From positions 1-7,303 of the forward strand of contig JAQWDO010000037.1 of assembly GCA_028705415.1 (NCBI GenBank): a DNA stretch of 7,303 nucleotides. Direction: 5' to 3'. This document shows positions 1-5,947 of this stretch, in pieces; the first letter of the stretch is position 1; every line of letters begins with the position of its first letter. The DNA comes from Dehalococcoidales bacterium (GTDB lineage: Bacteria; Chloroflexota; Dehalococcoidia; Dehalococcoidales; CSSed11-197). A program made the position numbers and the translations under genes. The notes below the pieces were generated by a model that worked only from the letters and a program-made list of their open reading frames with translations, made no database searches and was not told where the DNA came from.

Positions 1-437
1 AAGCCAATTCCTCAGAGTTCGACCCGGAAACGGCTAATCCGGTAATAGACTTGATGCCGGAGCAAAAGAACCTTCCGGACAAAGGTGGAACAATGCGGTT
101 GGGCAATTATCCCTGTTCGATACTTCCCGGCAGCCTGGCAGCCGGGGCATACGGCAGACCTGAAGTGATTGAGCGTCACCGCCACCGTTATGAGTTCAAT
201 AACGATTACCGTAAAATATTTCAGAAAGAAGGAATGGTTTACAGTGGGCTTTCACCGGATGAAACGCTGGTTGAGATATGTGAAATAAAGGATCATCCCT
301 GGATGCTGGGAACTCAATTTCATCCCGAATTCCTTTCGCGTCCGCAGCGCCCTCACCCTTTGTTCTGCGGGTTCGTGGCGGCTGCCAAGCAGGTTCTCAG
401 AGAAGGTGCTCAGCCGACTCTGCCCCTAAACCAGTAG
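1..437 (+). CDS. pyrG: CTP synthase, C-terminal part (5' end outside window)
   Basis: This is the last 144 codons of CTP synthase, the cytoplasmic enzyme that aminates UTP to CTP with ATP and glutamine in the last step of pyrimidine nucleotide synthesis. The reading frame enters at base 3 and is open back to the window edge, so the gene begins outside. The fragment lies in the class I glutamine amidotransferase domain. It begins with ANSSEFDPET and continues through IDLMPEQ, the GGTMRLGNYPC stretch, RHRHRYEFN and GTQFHPEFLSRPQRPHPLF, all close to family consensus. His (bases 321-323) and Glu (327-329) of the HPE motif are two of the three glutaminase triad residues. The nucleophile Cys and the synthetase domain lie upstream. 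Full-length enzymes are about 530-550 residues. The gene ends with TAG, 22 bases before the transaldolase start, which suggests cotranscription. Nothing appears broken. The family assignment is firm. Confidence 0.96.
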   Translation, partial: ANSSEFDPETANPVIDLMPEQKNLPDKGGTMRLGNYPCSILPGSLAAGAYGRPEVIERHRHRYEFNNDYRKIFQKEGMVYSGLSPDETLVEICEIKDHPWMLGTQFHPEFLSRPQRPHPLFCGFVAAAKQVLREGAQPTLPLNQ

Positions 438-443
438 TATACT

Positions 444-450
444 GCGGAGG
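444..450 (+). promoter_or_regulatory. Ribosome binding site that sets the GTG start of the transaldolase
   Basis: The sequence GCGGAGG ends nine bases before a GTG codon at 460. There is no ATG near the conserved N-terminus (MRIFLDTANV once GTG is read as Met), and the next in-frame ATG would delete the active-site Asp6. The Shine-Dalgarno spacing and the family N-terminus therefore agree on the GTG start. Confidence 0.75.
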
Positions 451-459
451 TTAATTTAC

Positions 460-1116
460 GTGCGTATTTTCCTGGATACAGCTAATGTTGATGAGATATC
501 CCATGGGGTAAAAATGGGCATTGTCAGCGGAGTTACCACCAATCCTTCTCTGGTATCGAAAGTTGGATGCCGGAGTTATCAGGAGCTGGTACAAAAAATA
601 TGTTCTATAACATCCGGAGATGTTTCGGTTGAAGTTATAGAAGAAGATGCATCCGGCATGATTGCCCAGGCGAGGCAGATCGCGAAGTGGGCGTCGAATG
701 TAGTGGTAAAAATCCCGGCGACTGAACCCGGGTTGGAATCCACCTCAGTATTGACCAGGGAAGGCATAAGAGTTAACATGACCCTTTGCTTTTCCCTGAA
801 TCAGGCTATCCTGGCTGCGCTTGCCGGTGCCAGTTATGTCAGCCCCTTTGTTGGGCGGCTGGATGATATAGGAGAAGACGGGATGGCGCTAATCGCAGAT
901 ATTGTGGATGTTTTTGACCGGCATTCCTATAACACCAAAGTGCTTGCAGCAAGTATTCGTCACCCGGCCCATGTACTGCAGGCTGCCAAATTTGGAGCTC
1001 ATGTAATAACCATGCCGTACAAGGTACTAACACAAATGATCAAACACCCCCTGACCGATATCGGAATTGAACGCTTTCTGTTGGATTGGCATCAATCAGG
1101 GTCGGTCTTCAGCTAG
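460..1116 (+). CDS. tal: Short (TalC/MipB-type) transaldolase
   Basis: This 218-residue protein belongs to the small transaldolase / fructose-6-phosphate aldolase family. These are single TIM barrels in the cytoplasm that move a dihydroxyacetone unit between sugar phosphates in the non-oxidative pentose phosphate pathway. Visible active-site residues are Asp6 (FLDTAN), Thr27 and Asn28 (TTNPS), Glu58 (SVEV), the Schiff-base Lys84 (VVVKIPAT), Asn106 (RVNMT), Phe130 (SPFVGRLDD) and Ser165 (LAASIR). E. coli FSA has Gln and Tyr where this protein has Glu58 and Phe130. The Glu/Phe pair is typical of true transaldolases, so transaldolase is preferred over aldolase. The length is normal for the family. 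Start is GTG at 460 with GGAGG nine bases upstream. The gene sits 22 bases after pyrG and ends 10 bases before rho, which implies an operon. The family is certain; the exact reaction is inferred. Confidence 0.93.
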   Translation: MRIFLDTANVDEISHGVKMGIVSGVTTNPSLVSKVGCRSYQELVQKICSITSGDVSVEVIEEDASGMIAQARQIAKWASNVVVKIPATEPGLESTSVLTREGIRVNMTLCFSLNQAILAALAGASYVSPFVGRLDDIGEDGMALIADIVDVFDRHSYNTKVLAASIRHPAHVLQAAKFGAHVITMPYKVLTQMIKHPLTDIGIERFLLDWHQSGSVFS

Positions 1117-1121
1117 AGAGG
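1115..1121 (+). promoter_or_regulatory. Ribosome binding site that sets the rho start
   Basis: AGAGAGG overlaps the TAG stop of the transaldolase gene and lies five bases before ATG at 1127. The frame stays open upstream to an ATG at 1067, but that extension of 20 residues would run inside the transaldolase gene and has no resemblance to Rho. The protein from 1127 (MEISQLENKTREELLEIAK) starts exactly where the Rho N-terminal domain should. Confidence 0.7.
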
Positions 1122-1126
1122 TAGAT

Positions 1127-2392
1127 ATGGAAATTAGTCAACTGGAAAACAAAACTCGGGAAGAACTGCTGGAAATAGCCAAAGAAAGCGGCCTTGCGAA
1201 TTATACTGGTTTAAAAAAGCAGGATATTATTCTTCTTCTGCTCAAGACCAGTGCCGAACAGCAGGGCAATTTGTTTTGCAATGGAATCCTGGATATCATG
1301 GCCGATGGTTACGGGTTTTTAAGGCAGGAAAGCCTGCTTCCCGGTAATTCTGATATATATGTTTCACAATCCCAGATACGTCGCTTTGGGCTGCGCACCG
1401 GGGATATGGTCATAGGCCAGGGAAGACCGGCCAAAGCCGGAGAGAAATACTACAGCCTTCTCAGGGTGGAAGCGATAAACGGGCTCGATCCCGAGCATGC
1501 CAAAAGCAGACCTCATTTTGGGTCCCTTACTCCGACTTATCCGGATGTACTCATTGATCTTGAAACCTCTCCGGCCAATCTTTCTACTCGTTTAATTAAC
1601 CTGATTGCTCCCATTGGCCGCGGCCAGCGAGGGCTCATCGTGTCTCCTCCCAAGGCTGGGAAAACCATGCTGTTAAAGGCCATAGCCAATGCAGTTACCA
1701 CCAAATACAGCGATATTCATCTTATCGTATGCCTGATCGGTGAAAGGCCGGAAGAGGTTACTGATATGAAGCGTTCAGTTCGGGGTGAGGTGATCAGCGC
1801 AACCTTTGATGAAGCAGTTGAAAATCAGACCCGGGTAAGTGAGCTGGCCCTTGAAAGAGCCAAACGGCTGGTCGAAGGCGGTAAGGACGTTTTCATCCTG
1901 CTGGACGGTATTACCCGCCTTACCAGGGCTTACAACCTGGCCATGCCTTCCAGCGGCCGCACTTTATCCGGCGGACTTGATCCGGCGGCTTTGCATCCAG
2001 CCAAACGCTTTTTCGGGGCTGCGCGAAATGTTGACGAAGGCGGCAGCCTGACCATTATCGCCACTTGTCTTGTGGATACAGGTTCCCGTATGGACGATCT
2101 TATTTATGAAGAGTTCAAGGGCACCGGCAATATGGAACTGCATCTTGACCGCAAACTTGCCGAGCGCCATACCTTCCCGGCAATTGATATTCTCAGGAGT
2201 GGTACCAGGCGTGATGACCTGCTTATAAATGAATCTGCCCAGAAACAGATATGGTTGCTCAAACGCATGATATCTATGATGGCATCTGATTCGGTTAATT
2301 CGACCGAAACCACCGAACGTATCCTGGAACGCATGGCTCGTACCAACAGCAATACCGAGTTCCTGACAAAGCTGGGCAAGGATTCCGCTTAG
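1127..2392 (+). CDS. rho: Transcription termination factor Rho
   Basis: Rho is the hexameric ATP-dependent RNA helicase that ends transcription of untranslated RNA. The 421-residue protein has the Rho N-terminal helical domain (about 3-42), then the cold-shock-like primary RNA-binding domain (about 48-118, with Tyr62 and Phe64 in DGYGFLR), then the RecA-type ATPase core (about 125-415). The core shows Walker A SPPKAGKT (173-180; Lys176, Lys179), the catalytic Glu206 in GERPEEV, Walker B Asp260 in FILLDGITR, the Q loop around 275-285 (SSGRTLSGGLD), the R loop with Lys331 in EEFKGTGNME, and the likely arginine finger Arg361 in RSGTRRDD. From 176 to 361 the numbering is a constant five below E. 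coli Rho, so no indels are apparent there. Gly261 replaces the Ser266 of E. coli. There is no large insertion between N-domain and RNA-binding domain, unlike actinobacterial Rho. The gene is last in the pyrG-tal-rho run and is itself followed by an intrinsic terminator. Confidence 0.98.
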   Translation: MEISQLENKTREELLEIAKESGLANYTGLKKQDIILLLLKTSAEQQGNLFCNGILDIMADGYGFLRQESLLPGNSDIYVSQSQIRRFGLRTGDMVIGQGRPAKAGEKYYSLLRVEAINGLDPEHAKSRPHFGSLTPTYPDVLIDLETSPANLSTRLINLIAPIGRGQRGLIVSPPKAGKTMLLKAIANAVTTKYSDIHLIVCLIGERPEEVTDMKRSVRGEVISATFDEAVENQTRVSELALERAKRLVEGGKDVFILLDGITRLTRAYNLAMPSSGRTLSGGLDPAALHPAKRFFGAARNVDEGGSLTIIATCLVDTGSRMDDLIYEEFKGTGNMELHLDRKLAERHTFPAIDILRSGTRRDDLLINESAQKQIWLLKRMISMMASDSVNSTETTERILERMARTNSNTEFLTKLGKDSA

Positions 2393-2393
2393 G

Positions 2394-2432
2394 AAAAAAC
2401 AGAGCTGCCTCCTGATCAGGAGGCAGCTTTTT
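2394..2432 (+). terminator. Intrinsic terminator after rho, probably bidirectional
   Basis: A perfect 26-base palindrome at 2403-2428 (arms AGCTGCCTCCTGA and its complement) folds into a GC-rich hairpin with a GATC tip. It is followed by five T's (2428-2432). It begins about ten bases after the rho stop. A run of six A's (2394-2399) precedes it. On the minus strand this becomes a U tract three bases past the stem base, so the same hairpin could stop transcripts arriving from the opposite side. Confidence 0.93.
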
Positions 2433-2472
2433 GGTGTGTTGATTTCAGTACTCAGCCGTTAACGAACCGCAA

Positions 2473-2502
2473 TTGAGTATTTGCCGGGAATTCTGTTATA
2501 CT
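2473..2502 (+). promoter_or_regulatory. Predicted sigma-70-type promoter of tRNA-Glu
   Basis: The -35-like TTGAGT (2473-2478) and the -10 TATACT (2497-2502) are separated by 18 bases. TGT directly before the -10 makes an extended -10 element. The predicted transcription start, about 2508-2510, lies just upstream of the mature tRNA 5' end at 2513. The rho terminator upstream means the tRNA needs its own promoter. Confidence 0.7.
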
Positions 2503-2512
2503 CTTAAGTCGC

Positions 2513-2585
2513 GCCCCCATCGTCTAGAGGCCTAGGACAGCGGCCTTTCAAGCCGTCAACAGGGATTCGAATTCCCTTGGGGGCA
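2513..2585 (+). tRNA. tRNA-Glu (anticodon UUC)
   Basis: This is a complete cloverleaf. The acceptor stem is GCCCCCA (2513-2519) with TGGGGGC (2578-2584), all seven pairs Watson-Crick. The D arm contains TCTAGAGGCCTAGGA. The anticodon stem 2540-2544 / 2552-2556 has one G-U pair at its base, around the loop CTTTCAA with anticodon TTC at 2547-2549. The T arm is AGGGA-TTCGAAT-TCCCT (2561-2577), and the discriminator is A2585. No CCA is encoded: the next bases are TTTTT, so the tail must be added by tRNA nucleotidyltransferase. The body matches bacterial tRNA-Glu closely, including the D-loop sequence. Besides translation, Glu-tRNA could feed tetrapyrrole synthesis or Gln-tRNA transamidation, but nothing in this window shows either. 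Confidence 0.97.
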
Positions 2586-2612
2586 TTTTTCTTTTCTGAT
2601 CAATCACAAAGA

Positions 2613-2641
2613 CCGCCGGGTGCTTATTCCGGCGGCTTTTT
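2613..2641 (+). terminator. Terminator after tRNA-Glu, overlapping the DUF3820 stop
   Basis: CCGCCGG (2613-2619) pairs perfectly with CCGGCGG (2629-2635) around a nine-base loop. One C and then TTTTTATTTTT follow, giving a classic plus-strand terminator about 28 bases past the tRNA. The right arm also encodes the Pro-Pro of the minus-strand DUF3820 protein, and its TAA stop falls in the loop. On the minus strand the hairpin is followed only by TCTTTGTG, a weak U tract. Confidence 0.85.
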
Positions 2642-2875
2642 ATTTTTAAGGGGTTTTAGGAGGTACTCAAGCCCGTTTACTTTAATCTCATGCAGGCTTG
2701 AGAGCAGAAAACCCAGTTCCCCTTGAGGGAAGCCTTTGCGGCTCATCCACGCCAGGTATGGCTCCGGCAGATCGCAAAGAATGCGCCCCTTGTATTTACC
2801 GTATGGCATGCGCATGCTGGTCAGGTTCAAAATCACTCGTGTATTGGCCTGTTGATTATTTTCCTGTTCCGTCAC
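2624..2875 (-). CDS. Small DUF3820 family protein
   Basis: This 83-residue protein has no signal peptide or membrane segment and is probably cytoplasmic. Residues about 21-76 match the DUF3820 pattern: MPYGKYKGRILCDLPEPYLAWMSRKGFPQG (given in pieces: MPYGKYKG, DLPEPYLAW, RKGFPQGELG), then LHEIKVNGLEYLL. The family has been labelled a putative quorum-sensing-regulated virulence factor, but no biochemical role is established that I know of, so none is assigned. The start is GTG at 2873-2875, only two bases after the tex TAA stop; a weak GGCAGGG lies in the end of tex. This spacing suggests translational coupling to tex. An internal ATG at residue 21 would begin right at the conserved core and cannot be excluded. 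The last codons overlap the tRNA terminator hairpin. Confidence 0.85.
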   Translation of the reverse strand: MTEQENNQQANTRVILNLTSMRMPYGKYKGRILCDLPEPYLAWMSRKGFPQGELGFLLSSLHEIKVNGLEYLLKPLKNKKPPE

Positions 2876-2877
2876 GT

Positions 2878-5025
2878 TTACCCTGCCGTATCTTCCTCTT
2901 CCTTCATCGAAAGTGAAATCCTCTTCAACTTTGTATCTATATCAATTATTGTTACTGTTACCGTCTGGTTAATATGTGCAATGTCGGCAGGGTTTCTGAC
3001 AAAAGTATCAGCCATCTGGGAGATATGCACCAGCCCATCCTGGTGGACTCCGATATCCACGAATGCTCCAAAGTTGGTGACATTGGTCACAATTCCGGTA
3101 AGCTTCATACCTGGTTTAAGGTCTGCAATTGTACGTACAGCGCTATTAAAAGAAACGCTTTCGAATTTTTGCCGGGGGTCCCGTCCAGGCCGGGCGAGTT
3201 CAGATAAAATGTCATTTATGGTCGGCAGTCCGCATTTATCGCTTGTGTATTTCTCCGGTTGGATCAGCCTGCGCTTTTCTTCGCTTCGCATCAGACTGAC
3301 GATTGTAGAGCCGGTATCTCTGGCCATGCGTTCTACTATGGAGTAACTCTCCGGGTGCACTCCACTGGCATCCAGCGGGTTTTTGCTTTCGTCTATCCGC
3401 AAAAACCCGGCAGCAAGCTCAAAGGCTTTTGCGCCCAGCCGCGGGACTTTTTTGAGTTCTTCGCGGTTGCTGAAAGGGCCATTTTCCTGGCGGTATTTGA
3501 TGATATTTGCCGCCAGCGCCGGGCCGAGGCCGGAAACGTAGGTGAGCAGCTGCCGGCTGGCATTGTTTACCTTGACGCCCACTTCGTTTACGCAGCTCAT
3601 TACGGTTTCATCCAGTTTGCTCTTCAGTTTGGCCTGGTCAACATCGTGCTGGTACTGGCCTACGCCTATAGCCTTCGGGTCGATCTTGACCAGTTCTGCC
3701 AGCGGATCTTGAAGGCGCCTGCCGATGGAGACTGCTCCGCGGACAGTTATATCGTGATCGGGGAATTCTTCACGGGCAACCTCAGAAGCAGAATAGACTG
3801 ATGCTCCTCCCTCGTTTACCGTTACTAACGGAATACCCGCCGGTATATCCAGGGAGCGGACAAAATCCGCCGCTTCCCTGCCTGCGGTGCCGTTGCCGAT
3901 AGCGACAGCTTCAATATCAAAGCGTTCAATCATCTCTGTTATTACCCGCCCGGATTCTTTGGAGGTGCGCTCTGACCTGCCGATATATATAACCGCATCT
4001 GAGAGAAGCTCCCCCTGCCGGTTGAGGGCTGCCAGTTTGCAGCCGGTGCGGTAGCCGGGGTCTACAGCCAGCACAGAACGCTGGCCGAGAGGGGGCGCCA
4101 TCAGGGTGTTTCGCAGGTTGCGGGCAAAAACCTTCAGCGCTTCTTCATCAGACCGCTCTTTGGCAAGACTAAGTGCATCGGTTTCAATCGATGGAGCCAG
4201 CAACCGGGAGTAGGAATCCTTTATGGCAATATCTACCTGCTCGCAGGACAAACCACCTCCCCTTATGAACAAGCTTCGAAGCAGGTAAAGCGCTTTGGAT
4301 TCTGGGGGCTGGATCTTGATTTTTAAAAACCCCTCTTTTTCGCCTCTCAGCATGGCAAGTATCCGGTGCGAAGGTGCTTTTTTAACCGGCTCCTGCCACT
4401 CGAAATAATTGCCGTATTTAAGGCCTTCTTCTTCTTTTCCTCTGGCCACTCTGGATTCGATTATTCCTTCCTGGAGAAACAAACGCCGCATAAGGCTGCG
4501 GGCACTGGCATCTTCACTTACCCATTCGGCGATAATATCACGCGCGCCACTGATGGCCTCTTCAGCGGTTTCCACACCCTTTTCCGGGTCGATATAGCCA
4601 AGCGCTTCCTGGTAAGGGTCATCAGACTTAAAGCTGAATATTCTTTTGGCAAGCGGTTCGAGGCCTTTTTCCCTGGCTATTGTTGCCCTGGTTCGGCGTC
4701 TGGGGCGGTAAGGTAGATAAATATCCTCAAGCTCGGGCAGTGACGAGGCGGCATTGACAGCTTCTCTTAACTCATCGGTAAGTACGCCCTGCTCTTCCAG
4801 AGATTTTAGTACCGCTTCACGCCGTTTTTCCAGGGCGGCCACGCGGGCGAGTTCATCCCTTATGGACGTGATTTTTACTTCATCAAGGGAGCCGGTTTTT
4901 TCTTTGCGGTACCGGGCTATAAAAGGTATGGTAGCCCCTTCGTCCAGCAGGTGACCAACCGATTCAACCTGTCGGGGGTCAACTCCGGTTGCTTTGGCAA
5001 CCAGGTCAGTGTGGATAGCAAGCAT
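2878..5025 (-). CDS. tex: Tex family RNA-binding transcription accessory protein
   Basis: The 715-residue protein is a full-length Tex, the bacterial relative of eukaryotic Spt6. It is a cytoplasmic nucleic-acid-binding protein linked to transcription and stress tolerance. Domains in order are: the N-terminal helical region (about 1-190, with GATIPFIARYRKEKTGSLDE near 30-49 and DIYLPYRPRRRTRA near 101-114), the YqgF/RNase H-like domain (about 316-440, starting VLAVDPGYRTGCKLA), the helix-hairpin-helix region (about 488-545, YVSGLGPALAANIIKYR and VPRLGAKAFELAAGFLR), and the S1 domain (about 638-708, GIVTNVTNFGAFVDIGVHQDGLVHIS). Usual length is roughly 715-780, so nothing is missing. ATG at 5023-5025 has GAGGT ten bases upstream. 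The gene lies 83 bases after the lipoprotein gene and runs directly into DUF3820. The leader carries a perfect inverted repeat over the ribosome binding site. The assignment is very secure; the cellular process in this organism is not known. Confidence 0.97.
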   Translation of the reverse strand: MLAIHTDLVAKATGVDPRQVESVGHLLDEGATIPFIARYRKEKTGSLDEVKITSIRDELARVAALEKRREAVLKSLEEQGVLTDELREAVNAASSLPELEDIYLPYRPRRRTRATIAREKGLEPLAKRIFSFKSDDPYQEALGYIDPEKGVETAEEAISGARDIIAEWVSEDASARSLMRRLFLQEGIIESRVARGKEEEGLKYGNYFEWQEPVKKAPSHRILAMLRGEKEGFLKIKIQPPESKALYLLRSLFIRGGGLSCEQVDIAIKDSYSRLLAPSIETDALSLAKERSDEEALKVFARNLRNTLMAPPLGQRSVLAVDPGYRTGCKLAALNRQGELLSDAVIYIGRSERTSKESGRVITEMIERFDIEAVAIGNGTAGREAADFVRSLDIPAGIPLVTVNEGGASVYSASEVAREEFPDHDITVRGAVSIGRRLQDPLAELVKIDPKAIGVGQYQHDVDQAKLKSKLDETVMSCVNEVGVKVNNASRQLLTYVSGLGPALAANIIKYRQENGPFSNREELKKVPRLGAKAFELAAGFLRIDESKNPLDASGVHPESYSIVERMARDTGSTIVSLMRSEEKRRLIQPEKYTSDKCGLPTINDILSELARPGRDPRQKFESVSFNSAVRTIADLKPGMKLTGIVTNVTNFGAFVDIGVHQDGLVHISQMADTFVRNPADIAHINQTVTVTIIDIDTKLKRISLSMKEEEDTAG

Positions 5026-5031
5026 TGTAAC

Positions 5032-5062
5032 AATTACCTCGGTTCAGATATTTGAGGTAATT
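5032..5062 (-). repeat. Perfect 9-bp inverted repeat covering the tex ribosome binding site
   Basis: AATTACCTC (5032-5040) and GAGGTAATT (5054-5062) are exact complements separated by 13 bases. In tex mRNA the downstream arm is GAGGTAATT, which holds the Shine-Dalgarno sequence. The upstream arm could pair with it and hide it. The same repeat overlaps the predicted -10 element by three bases, so it could instead be a protein-binding operator. The symmetry is seen directly; the regulatory role is inferred. Confidence 0.6.
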
Positions 5063-5089
5063 CTACTACAGTGCTCTTACACTCACCAA
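5060..5089 (-). promoter_or_regulatory. Possible tex promoter
   Basis: Read on the minus strand, TTGGTG (5084-5089) and TAGAAT (5060-5065) are separated by 18 bases. The -10 matches consensus at five of six positions and the -35 only at its TTG. The start would fall near 5053, leaving a leader of about 28 bases with the GAGGT site. The match is modest, and tex could also be read from the lipoprotein transcript. Confidence 0.4.
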
Positions 5090-5108
5090 TCTGGCCTGTA
5101 TTGTCCTG

Positions 5109-5840
5109 TTAGCGCCAGATGGTTTCCGGCACCTCAACTGGCACCGGGTTGATACCTCCGGATACAGAAGATATTTCGAAAGCATATGACGGTGCCGTCT
5201 CATCGAAGCGGTGGCGCAGGTCCAGCTTGCTCCAGTCGTATGGGGCTATCATAACATGCCAGGAAATGTGTGCTTCCCACTCATCGGAAAAGAACAGGTA
5301 GTGGGATACAACCAGCCACTCCGGGCTTACTGTGGTACCGGACCATTCAGTGTTTTCACTAATTCCCAGTTCGGGGTGATTTGCCTCCAACCATGAAACA
5401 AATTTCCCCATCAGCTCGCCCGCGTACTCCTGCCGGTCATCCATTCCCTCGATCACCGGGAAGTTAAGGCTTTCCTCATCTGTAATAGTGCCACGCGTGC
5501 CCTTAACGGTTAACTGGATGGAGCCGCCGGTACTCGCTGCAGATGGAGTTACCATTATTTCTGCCACTTCTCCCTGAGTAATCGAGCCGTTTAATATGGT
5601 GATTTCAGCCCCCGGTGCAGTTGCCGATATTTCCACCGTGCTGGTGCTTGAACCTCCCTCATCGGCTATCGTAACCAGGAAGACTATTTTTTGACCGGCA
5701 ATAGAATGGCCGTTTAGCTGGGTTGGTGATACGGTGATTTCGAAGGGAGTATCATCTCCAGAGTTTTGCGAGCATCCAGCATGCCCAAAAATAAGAGGAA
5801 TCAAAACCAGCGCCCCAAAGATAATCATTTTGCCTTTCAT
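5109..5840 (-). CDS. Predicted lipoprotein with Ig-like region and Trp-rich C-terminal domain
   Basis: I do not recognise a characterised family for this 243-residue protein. The N-terminus is a type II signal peptide: a basic MKGK, a hydrophobic stretch MIIFGALVLIPLIFG, then HAGC with Cys23, the only cysteine in the protein. The His at -3 is unusual for a lipobox. A polar linker (SQNSGDDTP) follows, then a Ser/Thr/Gly-rich beta-type region (about 33-128) resembling a single Ig-like domain. The second half (about 135-243) differs sharply: it contains all seven tryptophans (150, 166, 175, 188, 194, 203, 242) and motifs such as WLVVSHYLFFSDEWEAHISW and HVMIAPYDWSKLDLRHRF. It is probably anchored on the outer face of the cytoplasmic membrane. 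The start ATG has GGGGAGGA just upstream; ATG at codon 5 would shorten the basic segment. It lies between degV and tex on the same strand, with gaps of 107 and 83 bases, which does not reveal a role. Confidence 0.85.
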   Translation of the reverse strand: MKGKMIIFGALVLIPLIFGHAGCSQNSGDDTPFEITVSPTQLNGHSIAGQKIVFLVTIADEGGSSTSTVEISATAPGAEITILNGSITQGEVAEIMVTPSAASTGGSIQLTVKGTRGTITDEESLNFPVIEGMDDRQEYAGELMGKFVSWLEANHPELGISENTEWSGTTVSPEWLVVSHYLFFSDEWEAHISWHVMIAPYDWSKLDLRHRFDETAPSYAFEISSVSGGINPVPVEVPETIWR

Positions 5841-5887
5841 TCCATCCTCCCCTGCCCGTGTAAGTTTTGTTTTGATAATAAAAACGA

Positions 5888-5916
5888 ATTTAAAACCGGC
5901 AGGATATGGGTGGCAA
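5888..5916 (-). promoter_or_regulatory. Possible promoter of the lipoprotein gene
   Basis: On the minus strand TTGCCA (5911-5916) lies 17 bases before TTAAAT (5888-5893). The start would fall near 5881, about 40 bases before the ATG. Both boxes are approximate matches (about four of six), and the AT-rich surroundings make chance matches likely. Confidence 0.3.
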
Positions 5917-5931
5917 GGGGTTTGGGAAATA

Positions 5932-5945
5932 TTATTTTAAAATAA
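5932..5945. repeat. AT-only palindrome after degV
   Basis: TTATTTTAAAATAA is a perfect 14-base palindrome made only of A and T, three bases beyond the degV stop. It is too weak to act as a classical terminator stem, although the U-rich minus-strand RNA after the stop could aid release. The rest of the 107-base gap holds only the candidate promoter and the lipoprotein ribosome binding site. Confidence 0.5.
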
Positions 5946-5947
5946 AA

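Noticed and set aside
1067..1126. Longer rho start 20 codons upstream
   Set aside because: The extension lies within the transaldolase gene in another frame, lacks Rho similarity, and the 1127 ATG has its own ribosome binding site.
2723..3346. Plus-strand open frame of 207 codons over the DUF3820 and tex genes
   Set aside because: It is antisense to two well-conserved proteins and its low-complexity product has no recognisable domain.
3259..3801. Plus-strand open frame of 180 codons inside tex
   Set aside because: It is a shadow of the conserved tex coding sequence, with no family features of its own.
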